Positions 34,224-42,783 of a DNA stretch of 64,000 bases are shown here, one piece after another. The stretch comes from GCA-002700125 sp964434385 (lineage in GTDB: Bacteria > Chloroflexota > Dehalococcoidia > Lucifugimonadales > Lucifugimonadaceae): positions 1 through 64,000 of the forward strand of contig CAYSUW010000007.1 in NCBI GenBank assembly GCA_964434385.1, read 5' to 3'. Each line of letters begins with the position of its first letter. Positions within the stretch are counted from its first letter, which is position 1. The notes beneath the pieces are model-generated. The model was not told where the DNA came from. It made no database searches and worked only from the letters and a program-made list of their open reading frames with translations. The translations under genes and the position numbers were made by a program.

Positions 34224-35213
34224 ATGATTTTTGTATATTTTGGGAATAATGAGTTTTCTATAAATAGGTCAATCGAAAATATTATTGATGAATCAAACAA
34301 AGAAGTCTTGAAAATAGCACTAGATAAAATAGATTTAGTTGATTTTCAGAATATTGTTTTTAATGTTCCTTTAATTAATGATGGGAGAATAATTTTTACT
34401 AAAAATTTAATAAAGAAAATTTTTAATACTGAAAATTATTTAGATTGGATTGATGTTATAAGTAAATCAATCGAAGTACCAGGAAACACAAAATTATTGT
34501 TTAGTGAACATTTTGAAGATATTCAAGAAATTAGTAAGTTTAAAAAGTCGAAATTTTTTCAGGACTTTAAGGATATAGCTCAACTTGAGGAAATCTTGTT
34601 GCCTAAAGGAAAAGGTAGTAGGGCAGAGATGCTTAAATGGATTAACTTACGTTCACAAGAATTAGGTATTCAACTAAATTCAAAACAATCTTCACAGATA
34701 GAAAATATGCTTGAGAGAGATTTTTTTAGTTTGGATCAAGAACTTACTAAATTAGCTCTTTATACTAAAGGTAGAAAAGTAATTGATCAGGATATTGTAA
34801 ATATTGTGTCTGGTTCAAAAAATGAAATAATTTTTAATGTATTAGATCTTATTATTGATGGAAACTATTTAAAATCAATTCCTATGATCAGGAAGTTATA
34901 TGATCAAGGTGTTAATTCTGGAGAATTAGTATTTCTTTTGATTTCTTCAATTCATAGAATTTTACATATAAGGTCTTTAATTGATGAAGGAGTAAAAAAA
35001 CCTGATGAAATATCTTCAACTGTAGGATTGACCAATAATTATTATTTTAGAAAATTGATGGGACAAGCTTCTCTTAAAACAGTGGATAATTTATTTATGT
35101 TATTAGAAGAGTTATTAGAAATAGATAAAAAAATAAAAACAGAAAATATTGATGAAAAACAAGAAATTGAACTATTGTTAGTGAAACTTTCTTCAATCTC
35201 AGTAAAATATTAA
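34224..35213 (+). CDS. holA: DNA polymerase III delta subunit
   Basis: 329 residues. Clamp-loader delta, which opens the sliding clamp. The fold is recognisable from YFGNNEFSINRSI at the N-terminus, LLFSEHFEDIQ, RAEMLKWINLRSQELG, NMLERDFFSLDQELTKLALY and a C-terminal collar with ELVFLLISSIHRILHIRSL. Sequence is diverged, as usual for delta. It is divergent from ychF with a 113-bp AT-rich spacer and followed after 5 bp by the TPR lipoprotein gene. Confidence 0.88.
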   Translation: MIFVYFGNNEFSINRSIENIIDESNKEVLKIALDKIDLVDFQNIVFNVPLINDGRIIFTKNLIKKIFNTENYLDWIDVISKSIEVPGNTKLLFSEHFEDIQEISKFKKSKFFQDFKDIAQLEEILLPKGKGSRAEMLKWINLRSQELGIQLNSKQSSQIENMLERDFFSLDQELTKLALYTKGRKVIDQDIVNIVSGSKNEIIFNVLDLIIDGNYLKSIPMIRKLYDQGVNSGELVFLLISSIHRILHIRSLIDEGVKKPDEISSTVGLTNNYYFRKLMGQASLKTVDNLFMLLEELLEIDKKIKTENIDEKQEIELLLVKLSSISVKY

Positions 35214-35218
35214 TTCGA

Positions 35219-36058
35219 ATGATGTATTCAAAATATTTAAGTAAAATTTTATTAATATTAATATTATTTGTTTCTTGTTCAGAAAATGAAAATTTACCCA
35301 CTATCGAGAATACTTCTACTATTATTCCTAGAGAAAAAGAAGAATTAAATTCACCTGTAGAGCCTATTAATGAGGATTCTGAGACAGAAAGTGTCATGTA
35401 TTATGTTCGAGCGCATAATTATCTTGAACAGAAGAATTATCAAAATTCGGAAAATTTTTTTGAAACAGTTATTAGATTAGAACCAAACTTCTCAAGAGCT
35501 TGGCTCGGAAGATCAACAGCTAGGTTTTATCAAGAAAAATATGATGATGCACTTTCAGATTTGAATCATGCTATAGAATTGAAAAATGATCTTGCTGATG
35601 CTTATTTATTGAAATCAATTATATTTTTAGAATTAGGACAACAGGCTAATGCAGAAGATCAAATTGTTTATTTTGAAGGATTGGTTTCTCCTGAATGGCC
35701 TATTTTGATAAAAGCTAGAATCAAGGGAGAGAGAGGAAACATAGATGATGCTGAAGAACTGTTTTTAAAAAGTATTTCTATATCTTCTAATCCTATGATG
35801 GCTTATTGGTGGAGAGCTATATTCAGATCAAATCTGAATCAGTTGGAAAATTCTTTAGATGATTTTAAAGAAGCTATATTTTTAGATCCCAATAATCCTA
35901 AATTATATTTAGATAGAGCAAAAGTTTTAATCAATAATAATCAAGATTTAGAGGAAATTATTATTGATTTGGAAGAAGCTGAAATCTTAGCTAAGGAACC
36001 AAGATTACCTGCTGTTTATAAAGAAGCAAAAAAACTTTTAAAACAAGTTAAAGAATAA
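35219..36058 (+). CDS. TPR-repeat lipoprotein
   Basis: 279 residues. Lipoprotein signal peptide with Cys20 in LFVSCSE, then a Glu/Pro-rich linker and about five tetratricopeptide units: NYLEQKNYQNSENFFETVIR, RLEPNFSRAWLGRSTARF, ALSDLNHAIELKNDLADAYL, NAEDQIVYFEGLVSPEW and SLDDFKEAIFLDPNNPKLYL. TPR lipoproteins usually serve as surface or periplasmic scaffolds; the partner is unknown. The ORF track of starts gives MM; either Met is possible. Co-transcribed with holA and the small lipoprotein after it. Confidence 0.85.
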   Translation: MMYSKYLSKILLILILFVSCSENENLPTIENTSTIIPREKEELNSPVEPINEDSETESVMYYVRAHNYLEQKNYQNSENFFETVIRLEPNFSRAWLGRSTARFYQEKYDDALSDLNHAIELKNDLADAYLLKSIIFLELGQQANAEDQIVYFEGLVSPEWPILIKARIKGERGNIDDAEELFLKSISISSNPMMAYWWRAIFRSNLNQLENSLDDFKEAIFLDPNNPKLYLDRAKVLINNNQDLEEIIIDLEEAEILAKEPRLPAVYKEAKKLLKQVKE

Positions 36059-36068
36059 TAGGTAAAGT

Positions 36069-36383
36069 TTGAGATTATTTTTGATAAGAGTATTGATTTT
36101 AATATCATTAATTTTAGGATGTTCCAGTGATTCTCTTGAAGTGACTGGGCTGATAATAAGTGTGGAATCAAAAGAGGTAAATAAATTAGAAAAATTAACT
36201 TTAAAGGATGTGGATGGAAAAATTTGGATTTTTAATGGTGATAACAAATCTTTCCCACATTTTACTTCTCACCATTTAAAAGAACATCAAGTATCTGGTC
36301 ATTCTGTAAATATTAAGTATGAACAAAAAGGTAAAGAATTATTATTAATCTCTATAGAAGATTCGGATGAAAAGGATCATTGA
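36069..36383 (+). CDS. Small lipoprotein of unknown function, TTG start
   Basis: 104 residues. Lipoprotein signal with Cys18 (LILGCSS), followed by a compact beta-rich domain (VTGLIISVESKEVNKLEKL, LKDVDGKIWIFNGDN, HSVNIKYEQKGKELLLI) like an OB-type or NfeD-like small barrel. The only available start is TTG, with AGG six bases before it. It closes the plus-strand holA unit and is 5 bp from the convergent thioredoxin-like gene. Confidence 0.7.
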   Translation: MRLFLIRVLILISLILGCSSDSLEVTGLIISVESKEVNKLEKLTLKDVDGKIWIFNGDNKSFPHFTSHHLKEHQVSGHSVNIKYEQKGKELLLISIEDSDEKDH

Positions 36384-36388
36384 GAGAA

Positions 36389-37279
36389 TTATTTTAAGTT
36401 TTGTATCATTTTTTTTAATTCTTCGTAACCTATAAAACTTTCATGTTTTGAGACTATTTTACCTGAACTATTCACCAGAAAAGTCCAAGGTTCTGAAGGT
36501 AGATTCCATTCTGTCACAGCTTCTGATATTTTCCCTAAATTAGGATTTCCTGAATCTAAAATTTCTTTTGGGTTATCATAAATTTCTACATGTATAAACA
36601 CTATGTTTTCTTTGAATTCTTCGGATAATTTTTTAATGTTTTCAATAATTGGAGAGCATGTTCCTGATTTACAAAGAGAAGGTGTGGAAAAATTGATTAC
36701 TATAGGCTTTTCTCCAATAACTTCATGAAAATCAAATTTATACAAATCTGGTTTAGGGTTTATATCTGAAGTAATTAAAGATAAAGATGATTTGTCAGAG
36801 ATAATTTTAGTATGTATTTTAGGAGGTATGTTGCCTACTTCAGGGGTTTGTGATTTTTCTTTTACTTCAATAATTGCTTCTCCTCTAAAGTTTTCAGAGT
36901 CTTCATATAATACATTGATTTTCCAATAGCTTGAAGTTTTAAAATCTATATTAGTACTATATACACCACCTGAAATAGGCCAAGGTTCCCATTCTATAGA
37001 GATGGATTTTTTTAATTGAGGAGAATCTAAAGGAGAAATGAATACTTTCAATTTATTTTCTTCATTTAAAATAGGATTTCCCTCGAGATTTAATAGGGCA
37101 AACTTGATTTGGTTTAATCCTAGAGAAATATCAGAAGAAATAATTATTACAGAAAGAGAATTCTGAGTTTTCAAAGATATATCATCTGGATTAGTATTAA
37201 TTCCACAAGATACGAGAACTAGTAAGAGTATTGTTTGAGTAATTAATATCTTTAAATACTTTAAGATTATTTTATTCAT
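36389..37279 (-). CDS. Thioredoxin-fold lipoprotein
   Basis: 296 residues. Lipoprotein signal with Cys25 (VLVSCGIN). Residues about 30-150 form a beta-rich extracellular domain. The C-terminal 130 residues are thioredoxin-like: KPIVINFSTPSLCKSGTCSPI, then a segment with VFIHVEIYDNPKEIL and PSEPWTFLVNSSGKIVSKHE. The two cysteines are separated by four residues (CKSGTC) instead of the usual two, as in a known group of thioredoxin-like proteins with FATP-C-x4-C motifs. A role in disulfide exchange outside the cell or thiol redox defence is likely but unproven. Confidence 0.8.
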   Translation of the reverse strand: MNKIILKYLKILITQTILLLVLVSCGINTNPDDISLKTQNSLSVIIISSDISLGLNQIKFALLNLEGNPILNEENKLKVFISPLDSPQLKKSISIEWEPWPISGGVYSTNIDFKTSSYWKINVLYEDSENFRGEAIIEVKEKSQTPEVGNIPPKIHTKIISDKSSLSLITSDINPKPDLYKFDFHEVIGEKPIVINFSTPSLCKSGTCSPIIENIKKLSEEFKENIVFIHVEIYDNPKEILDSGNPNLGKISEAVTEWNLPSEPWTFLVNSSGKIVSKHESFIGYEELKKMIQNLK

Positions 37280-37302
37280 ATTAATAATATTTTTAGATTT
37301 TT

Positions 37303-38370
37303 CTAAGAAAATCTAAGAATTTCTCTAGGGTTATTTATAAGTATATTTTCTAGATCTTTTGTTTTGATTCCAAATTTTTTCATTCTTGGGATAATTCTTT
37401 TCAAAATATGATCCCAACCATGCCCTCCAAATCTCTTTAATCTATGTTTAGAACATATATCATGACCAATTAATATTTTATTAGAAAAACCTAAATCAAT
37501 TAAATCTGAAATTATCTCAATTCTTTGATGATCACTAGGCATGTATGTGGAATTTGCTAATGGATAGTATGATGATTCATGACCAAAAAGATCAAAATTC
37601 ATATATATCCCTGTATTAGCTAAATCGAGTAATTTTGATCTTGAATATATAGTTCTTTCTATATGACCCATAATAGTTCGAGATGTGTTACCACCCCACC
37701 GTACAATAGAATTAACAATTTCTATAGGAGCATTTTCATCTCTCCCAGGATGAATTAATAAAGGTGCTCCAGTTTCTATTTGAGCTAATACTCCAGCATG
37801 CACACTTTTTCTTTCATCTGAACTCCATGGAAAATCACAACCTATTTCACCTATAATTCCACTGTGAATTCCTGTTCCATCTACTCCTTGAAGAATATCT
37901 TTTGTGATTTTTTCTGCAATTTGATTAACGTTATCTGTTTTAAAATAATCTGGATGAGTTTTTTCTATGTAGTGGCCTGAACCCATAATTACATTTACAC
38001 CTGTTCTCTGACTAATAATTTTGAGAGCAGAAGGATTTCTAGATAAACCAATGGATGTTACATCAACTATTGTATTTCCTTGAGCTTTGTAAAAATGATT
38101 TAGTTCATTTATAGAAATTTCAATATCATCAATAAGTAAATTATCCTTGTTAGAAACCCAGAATTTTTTTATCCAACCTAGATTAGAAAGACTTAGTTTT
38201 TCATCTTTAAGATGTAATTCTTTTGGGTTATGAGGATTCTGAAAAACAACATTAAAATCTATTAACAAATGTTCATGGCAAATTACTTTTCCCAATTCAT
38301 TTATGTTTTTGGGACCTAAAACTGTTAAAGTTTTTCCAGTTAGTTCTTCTTTTTTGTATGATTTTGTCAA
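37303..38370 (-). CDS. Phosphotriesterase-family hydrolase, possible lactonase
   Basis: 355 residues. TIM-barrel metal hydrolase: HEHLLIDF holds the first two His ligands, GEIGCDFP precedes the metal-bridging position, and HPGR, GHIERT and LIGHDICSKHRL supply further ligands. Real phosphotriesterases are rare; most relatives are lactonases or act on acyl-sugar phosphates. The gene starts inside the 3' end of the dehydratase gene at 38367-39575 (4-bp ATGA-type overlap), which suggests a shared pathway: a lactone opened here would give an acid for the dehydratase. That pairing is inference. Confidence 0.85.
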   Translation of the reverse strand: MTKSYKKEELTGKTLTVLGPKNINELGKVICHEHLLIDFNVVFQNPHNPKELHLKDEKLSLSNLGWIKKFWVSNKDNLLIDDIEISINELNHFYKAQGNTIVDVTSIGLSRNPSALKIISQRTGVNVIMGSGHYIEKTHPDYFKTDNVNQIAEKITKDILQGVDGTGIHSGIIGEIGCDFPWSSDERKSVHAGVLAQIETGAPLLIHPGRDENAPIEIVNSIVRWGGNTSRTIMGHIERTIYSRSKLLDLANTGIYMNFDLFGHESSYYPLANSTYMPSDHQRIEIISDLIDLGFSNKILIGHDICSKHRLKRFGGHGWDHILKRIIPRMKKFGIKTKDLENILINNPREILRFS

Positions 38371-39575
38371 GATTCAACCGTTTTAATTATTGTATCTTTA
38401 CAGTCCATAAATTTTTCAGTAAAAATTGTGCCAATTCCAATTCCTTTTGGAGGATACACAAACCCTGATTCTATTTTAGGCATTGTTTCTATAATATCTC
38501 GATACCAAGTGTTATTAAATGCTCTAACTGTTTCTTGAATCATGGCATTTGGAGCATTTAGGCTCATATGAATAGAACTCAAGAACGTTATGGGGCCTAC
38601 ACAGTCATGTGGAGCTATAGGTAGTTGATATGCTTCAGCCATTGTAGATATTTTTTTAGCTTCAGATATTCCACCTACCCAAGATATATCAAACATACAT
38701 ATATCTACTGCTCTTTTCTCAAAAAGCTCTCGGAAATTCCATCTAAGTGCAAGTGTTTCACTGGCTGTAACAGGTATTCTTGTTGATCTTTTATATTCGG
38801 CTAATGCATCCAAGTTATCCATAGGTATAGGGTCTTCATTCCAGAATGGTTCTATTGGCTCAAGAGCTTTAGCAATTCTTTTTGCTGATGGTAAATTCCA
38901 CATTGAATGTAACTCCACCATAATATCCATTTTTCTTCCAACAGCATCGCGAATTTTTTGGAAAGGTTCTAAACCTTTATCAATATCTTCAGAGGAGATA
39001 AATTGTCCATTTGTTTTTCCAGCAAATTGGTCAAAAGGCCAAATTTTCATAGCTGTAACACCTTCTCCTAAAAGACTCTCTGCTAATTTTCCTGCATCAG
39101 TCATAAATGCTTGCTGATCTTCATATTGAGATTCTGGTTTATAATCTACATTCCCGGGAATATTTCTATATGCTTGAGGCCTATTAACCCCATATGAGTA
39201 ACCAGCGCAGGTATTATAAATTTTTATTTTTTCTCTGAATAATCCTCCCAGCATTTGATATAAAGGCTGGTTTGTTAATTTCCCTGCTAAGTCCCATAAA
39301 GCTATATCTATAGCTGACAGAGCCCTAACTTCTGCACCATTGGGCCTCACAGTAATTCCAAGTTTACAGATATCAACCCATAGTTTTTCGATGTTAAGGG
39401 GATTTTCTCCCATAATTGTTGGCGCAATATCTGTTAGAATATGTGTTTCTACTGTCTCTGGTCCCCAAGAAGTTTCTCCAATCCCATATTCTCCAGATTC
39501 ATCATAGATTTTCACCCATATTATTTTTGCATATTTAGAATTTGTTAAAGTTTCTATTTTTGTAATTTTAGCCAT
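38367..39575 (-). CDS. Enolase-superfamily dehydratase (mandelate racemase/muconate lactonizing group), sugar-acid type
   Basis: 402 residues. Two-domain enolase-superfamily protein. N-terminal capping domain ends around LSAIDIALWDLAGKL. In the barrel, MKIWPFD replaces the usual Kx[KD] pair, VELHSMWN gives one metal ligand and a His, WNEDPIP and ASETL give the next two, and APHDCVGP holds the catalytic His near the end. The ELHSxW-type motif resembles mannonate/gluconate dehydratases. It therefore probably dehydrates an aldonic acid; the exact substrate cannot be read. It leads a two-gene unit with the phosphotriesterase-like gene. Confidence 0.85.
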   Translation of the reverse strand: MAKITKIETLTNSKYAKIIWVKIYDESGEYGIGETSWGPETVETHILTDIAPTIMGENPLNIEKLWVDICKLGITVRPNGAEVRALSAIDIALWDLAGKLTNQPLYQMLGGLFREKIKIYNTCAGYSYGVNRPQAYRNIPGNVDYKPESQYEDQQAFMTDAGKLAESLLGEGVTAMKIWPFDQFAGKTNGQFISSEDIDKGLEPFQKIRDAVGRKMDIMVELHSMWNLPSAKRIAKALEPIEPFWNEDPIPMDNLDALAEYKRSTRIPVTASETLALRWNFRELFEKRAVDICMFDISWVGGISEAKKISTMAEAYQLPIAPHDCVGPITFLSSIHMSLNAPNAMIQETVRAFNNTWYRDIIETMPKIESGFVYPPKGIGIGTIFTEKFMDCKDTIIKTVES

Positions 39576-39655
39576 AATTTATATAAAAATTGGTTTGTGT
39601 TTAGAAGTGTCTAAAATATAAAGTATAGTCAATAAGAATATAAAGGGAAGATCTT

Positions 39656-40447
39656 TTGAATACATTTAATTCGATAGTTATAGGTTTTATTCAAGGTATT
39701 ACTGAATTCCTTCCAATTAGTAGTAGCGGACATATGGTTGTTCTTTCAGATGTTTTTAATCTTACAACTCCTTCTTTAAGTATAGATCTAGTTGCTCATC
39801 TAGGTTCATTGTTTGCAGTGTTATGTTTTTTTGGTATTAAAAGTTTTAAAGAGATTCAAGTTTCAGGCTTCGAGTATGAAAAATTTAAAAGCATTCTCTT
39901 CAGACTCTTTATTGCTTCTATTCCTATAGGATTTATAGGATATTTATTCAAAGATAGTTTAGATACTACAGCTAGAACTTTAGTTATTGTAGGTAGTAGT
40001 TTTATTTTTTCAGGGTTATTTTTAATTTTTTCAAGTTATATAAATAATATTATAAAAGATAAAGATAAATTGTTTGGCATAAGAAAAGTAATATTTATTG
40101 GTTTATTTCAGGCTTTTGCAATATTTCCAGGAGTTTCTAGATCTGGGATGACAATTTCTTCGGGTATGTTGATAGGGATTAATAAGAAAAAAGCAGTAGA
40201 ATTTTCTTTCTTACTTAGTATTCCTGTAATTTTGGGAGCAAATATTTTTCAGATGATTGAAATGTTTAGTTCTTCATTTAAATCATTAGATTGGATGAAT
40301 CTATTTTTAGTATTTTTAGTTTCTCTGATCATCTCTCTTATAACTATAAATTTTACTTTGAAACTGGCTGAAAAAATTAAATTCTGGCTATTTGGAGTTT
40401 ATGGAATAATATTTGGTGTGTTTACACTAATTTTGCAACTTTTATAA
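39656..40447 (+). CDS. uppP: Undecaprenyl-diphosphatase
   Basis: 263 residues with about seven membrane helices. It recycles the lipid carrier of cell-wall synthesis. Signature blocks: the start FIQGITEFLPISSSGHMV and FPGVSRSGMTISSGMLIG, the two catalytic segments of the BacA family. Start codon is TTG with an AAGGGAAG ribosome-binding site 6 bases before it. It shows that the cell makes peptidoglycan or another undecaprenyl-linked wall polymer. The 3' end overlaps the convergent dehydratase gene by 6 bp. Confidence 0.95.
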   Translation: MNTFNSIVIGFIQGITEFLPISSSGHMVVLSDVFNLTTPSLSIDLVAHLGSLFAVLCFFGIKSFKEIQVSGFEYEKFKSILFRLFIASIPIGFIGYLFKDSLDTTARTLVIVGSSFIFSGLFLIFSSYINNIIKDKDKLFGIRKVIFIGLFQAFAIFPGVSRSGMTISSGMLIGINKKKAVEFSFLLSIPVILGANIFQMIEMFSSSFKSLDWMNLFLVFLVSLIISLITINFTLKLAEKIKFWLFGVYGIIFGVFTLILQLL

Positions 40448-41581
40448 ATCAGCTACAGATCCATCATTTTTTAGAGGAGTATCTAGTATTTTTTCTATTC
40501 GAGGATATTTTTTCAGAGTTTTCATGTTGAGTTCTATTCCTAATCCAGTTCCTGTTGGGATTTCAAGATAACCGTTATTTAATTTTAGAGGTTTTTCTAG
40601 CAATTCACTTTTTGGAGGTATTTTTTCAGTGGGAGTATATTCTTGGAGAGCAAAATTAGGTATACAAGCATCTAATTGTAAGCAAGCAGCAGTGCTGATT
40701 GGACTTAAAGGATTATGAGGTATCACTTTTATGTGATGAGATTCTGCCATTGCAGATATTTTTTTGCAACCAGATAGTCCTCCTGCTAGACAAAGATCAG
40801 GTCTCACATAAGAACATGCTTTATGTTGTAATAATTGTTGAAATTCAAAAATTGTAGTGAACCTTTCTCCGGTAGCTATAGGTAGGTTAGTTTTTTCCTG
40901 AATATCTCTCATTATTTCCGGACTGTCAGGTAGCATAGGATCTTCATAAAAAAAAGGATTAAATTTTTCTAATCTTTTCCCTAACATTATTGATTCCGAA
41001 GGAACCATTTGTCTGTGTATTTCTATACATAAATCAATTTTATTTCCTATAGCTTCTCTAACTGCCGAAACTCTATTCTCTGCATCATCTATCCATTCAG
41101 ACACACTGTCATAAGTAAAAAAATCTGATGAGTAGGGAGAAAACCTGATAGCTGTGAATCCTTCTTTAACTTTTTCTACTGAATCAGATATTAAATCGTC
41201 AATTGTTTCTCCTTCTACATGAATGTAGCATCTTACTTTATTTCTTGTTTTTCCTCCCATTAAGTCATAAATGGGAACTTCAAGTCTTTTTCCTTTGATG
41301 TCCCATAATGCAATGTCAATTGCTGATAAAGCTCCATTGATAATAGAACCCATGAAATGAGAGTTTCTGTATAAATATTGATAATGATGTTCTATTGCTG
41401 AGGGGTCTTTACCAATTAAGTAGGGAGTAATTGTCTTTATCATGGCTTCAGTAGGGAATTGCCATCCATGCACTCCACCTTCTCCAATCCCTATAGTGCC
41501 ATCTTCACATATCACTCTTACAATTAACCACTTGTCCCACAAGTAAGTTTCAATATCTTCTATAATAGTTGATTTAGGCAT
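40442..41581 (-). CDS. Enolase-superfamily dehydratase, galactonate-dehydratase-like
   Basis: 379 residues. The barrel motifs run EIHRQMVPSES (metal ligand and His), FFYEDPML, ATGERFTT, VRPDLCLAGGLS and PHNPLSPISTAACLQLDA with the catalytic His. The last block is very like D-galactonate dehydratase (DgoD). The residue pair before the barrel is RFSP, where Kx[DK] is usual, so the mechanism may lack one base. It starts 1 base after the sucB stop and is thus in the sucA-sucB operon. Confidence 0.85.
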   Translation of the reverse strand: MPKSTIIEDIETYLWDKWLIVRVICEDGTIGIGEGGVHGWQFPTEAMIKTITPYLIGKDPSAIEHHYQYLYRNSHFMGSIINGALSAIDIALWDIKGKRLEVPIYDLMGGKTRNKVRCYIHVEGETIDDLISDSVEKVKEGFTAIRFSPYSSDFFTYDSVSEWIDDAENRVSAVREAIGNKIDLCIEIHRQMVPSESIMLGKRLEKFNPFFYEDPMLPDSPEIMRDIQEKTNLPIATGERFTTIFEFQQLLQHKACSYVRPDLCLAGGLSGCKKISAMAESHHIKVIPHNPLSPISTAACLQLDACIPNFALQEYTPTEKIPPKSELLEKPLKLNNGYLEIPTGTGLGIELNMKTLKKYPRIEKILDTPLKNDGSVADL

Positions 41582-41582
41582 T

Positions 41583-42782
41583 TTATAGATTTATAAGTAG
41601 TGCGTTAGGGTCTTCTATAAGGAGTTTGATGTTTCCAAGGAATTGTACTGCTGAAGAACCATCAATTACTCTATGATCATAAGTGACTGCAAGATACATC
41701 ATTGGTGCAATAATAATATTGCCGTTTTTAGCTATAGGCCTTTCAATAATTCTATGCATTCCTAGGATTCCAACTTGTGGAGGATTTAGAATAGGCGTAG
41801 ACATCATTGAACCAAAAACTCCCCCATTAGTAATAGTGAATGTTCCACCTTGCAATTCTTCTAAGGAGATAAGTTTTTTCCTAGCTCGAGTTGCCAATTC
41901 TCCTATAGCTATTTCTATTTCTGAAAAAGTTTTGTCTTTTGCATTTCTAAGTACCGGAACTACTAGTCCTTCATCTGTAGAAACTGCTATACCTATGTCA
42001 TAATATTTCTTGATTACTAATTCATCATTTTGAAGTTCTGAATTTATTTCAGGGAATTTAATTAAGCTGTTTATGACTGCTTTAACAAAAAAACTCATGA
42101 AACCAAGCTTCACATTGTATGTTTCAGAAAATTTTGGTTGAAAATCCTTTCGAATTTCAATAATTTTTGAAAGATCCACTTCATTATAAGTTGTAGTCAT
42201 AACAGTTTCTTTTTGGACTTCTGCTAATCTTTTAGCAATAGTTAAACGCCTTCTAGATAGTTTTTTCCTTATTTCTGACTTATTTGAGAAATCGGTTTCT
42301 AGATTTTTTTCTAATGAATCTTCAGGGTTTGGCAAGGAACCTTTTTGATCTTGGATATAATTCTCAACGTCTTCTTTAGTAATTTTCCCTTCTTTACCTG
42401 ATCCATTGATATCTGAAATATCTATGTTGTTTTTTTCTGCAATTGTTTTGGCAATTGGAGTAATATTAAGTTCTTCATTAATGATAACTACTTTTTCCTC
42501 TTGTTTTGGCTGAGGATCTTTAAGGGGTTTTGTAGCTACTGATTCTTCTGTTGATATAGTAGCTAGGATTTGACCTTCAGTAACTGTATCTCCTGTCTGT
42601 TTGTTCAAAGATGTGACTTTTCCATCTACAGGGGAGTGGACATCCAAATTAACTTTATCTGTTTCTAGTTCAAGTAAAGGATCTCCTTCTCTAACAATAT
42701 CTCCTACTTGTTTATGCCATACTCCTACTGTTGCCTCTACAGTAGATTCTGACATTTCTGGAACTTTTATCTCTTCAGTCAT
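41583..42782 (-). CDS. sucB: Dihydrolipoyllysine succinyltransferase (E2 of 2-oxoglutarate dehydrogenase)
   Basis: 399 residues. Three domains are visible: N-terminal lipoyl domain with the modified lysine in ELETDKVNLDVHSP, a peripheral subunit-binding domain (NITPIAKTIAEKNNIDISDI), and the acyltransferase domain ending in TYDHRVIDGSSAVQFLG with the catalytic His and Asp. The one-lipoyl-domain arrangement and adjacency to sucA identify it as SucB. No lpd (E3) gene is in the window. Start is 1 base upstream of the sucA stop codon (2-base gap). Confidence 0.95.
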   Translation of the reverse strand: MTEEIKVPEMSESTVEATVGVWHKQVGDIVREGDPLLELETDKVNLDVHSPVDGKVTSLNKQTGDTVTEGQILATISTEESVATKPLKDPQPKQEEKVVIINEELNITPIAKTIAEKNNIDISDINGSGKEGKITKEDVENYIQDQKGSLPNPEDSLEKNLETDFSNKSEIRKKLSRRRLTIAKRLAEVQKETVMTTTYNEVDLSKIIEIRKDFQPKFSETYNVKLGFMSFFVKAVINSLIKFPEINSELQNDELVIKKYYDIGIAVSTDEGLVVPVLRNAKDKTFSEIEIAIGELATRARKKLISLEELQGGTFTITNGGVFGSMMSTPILNPPQVGILGMHRIIERPIAKNGNIIIAPMMYLAVTYDHRVIDGSSAVQFLGNIKLLIEDPNALLINL

Positions 42783-42783
42783 T

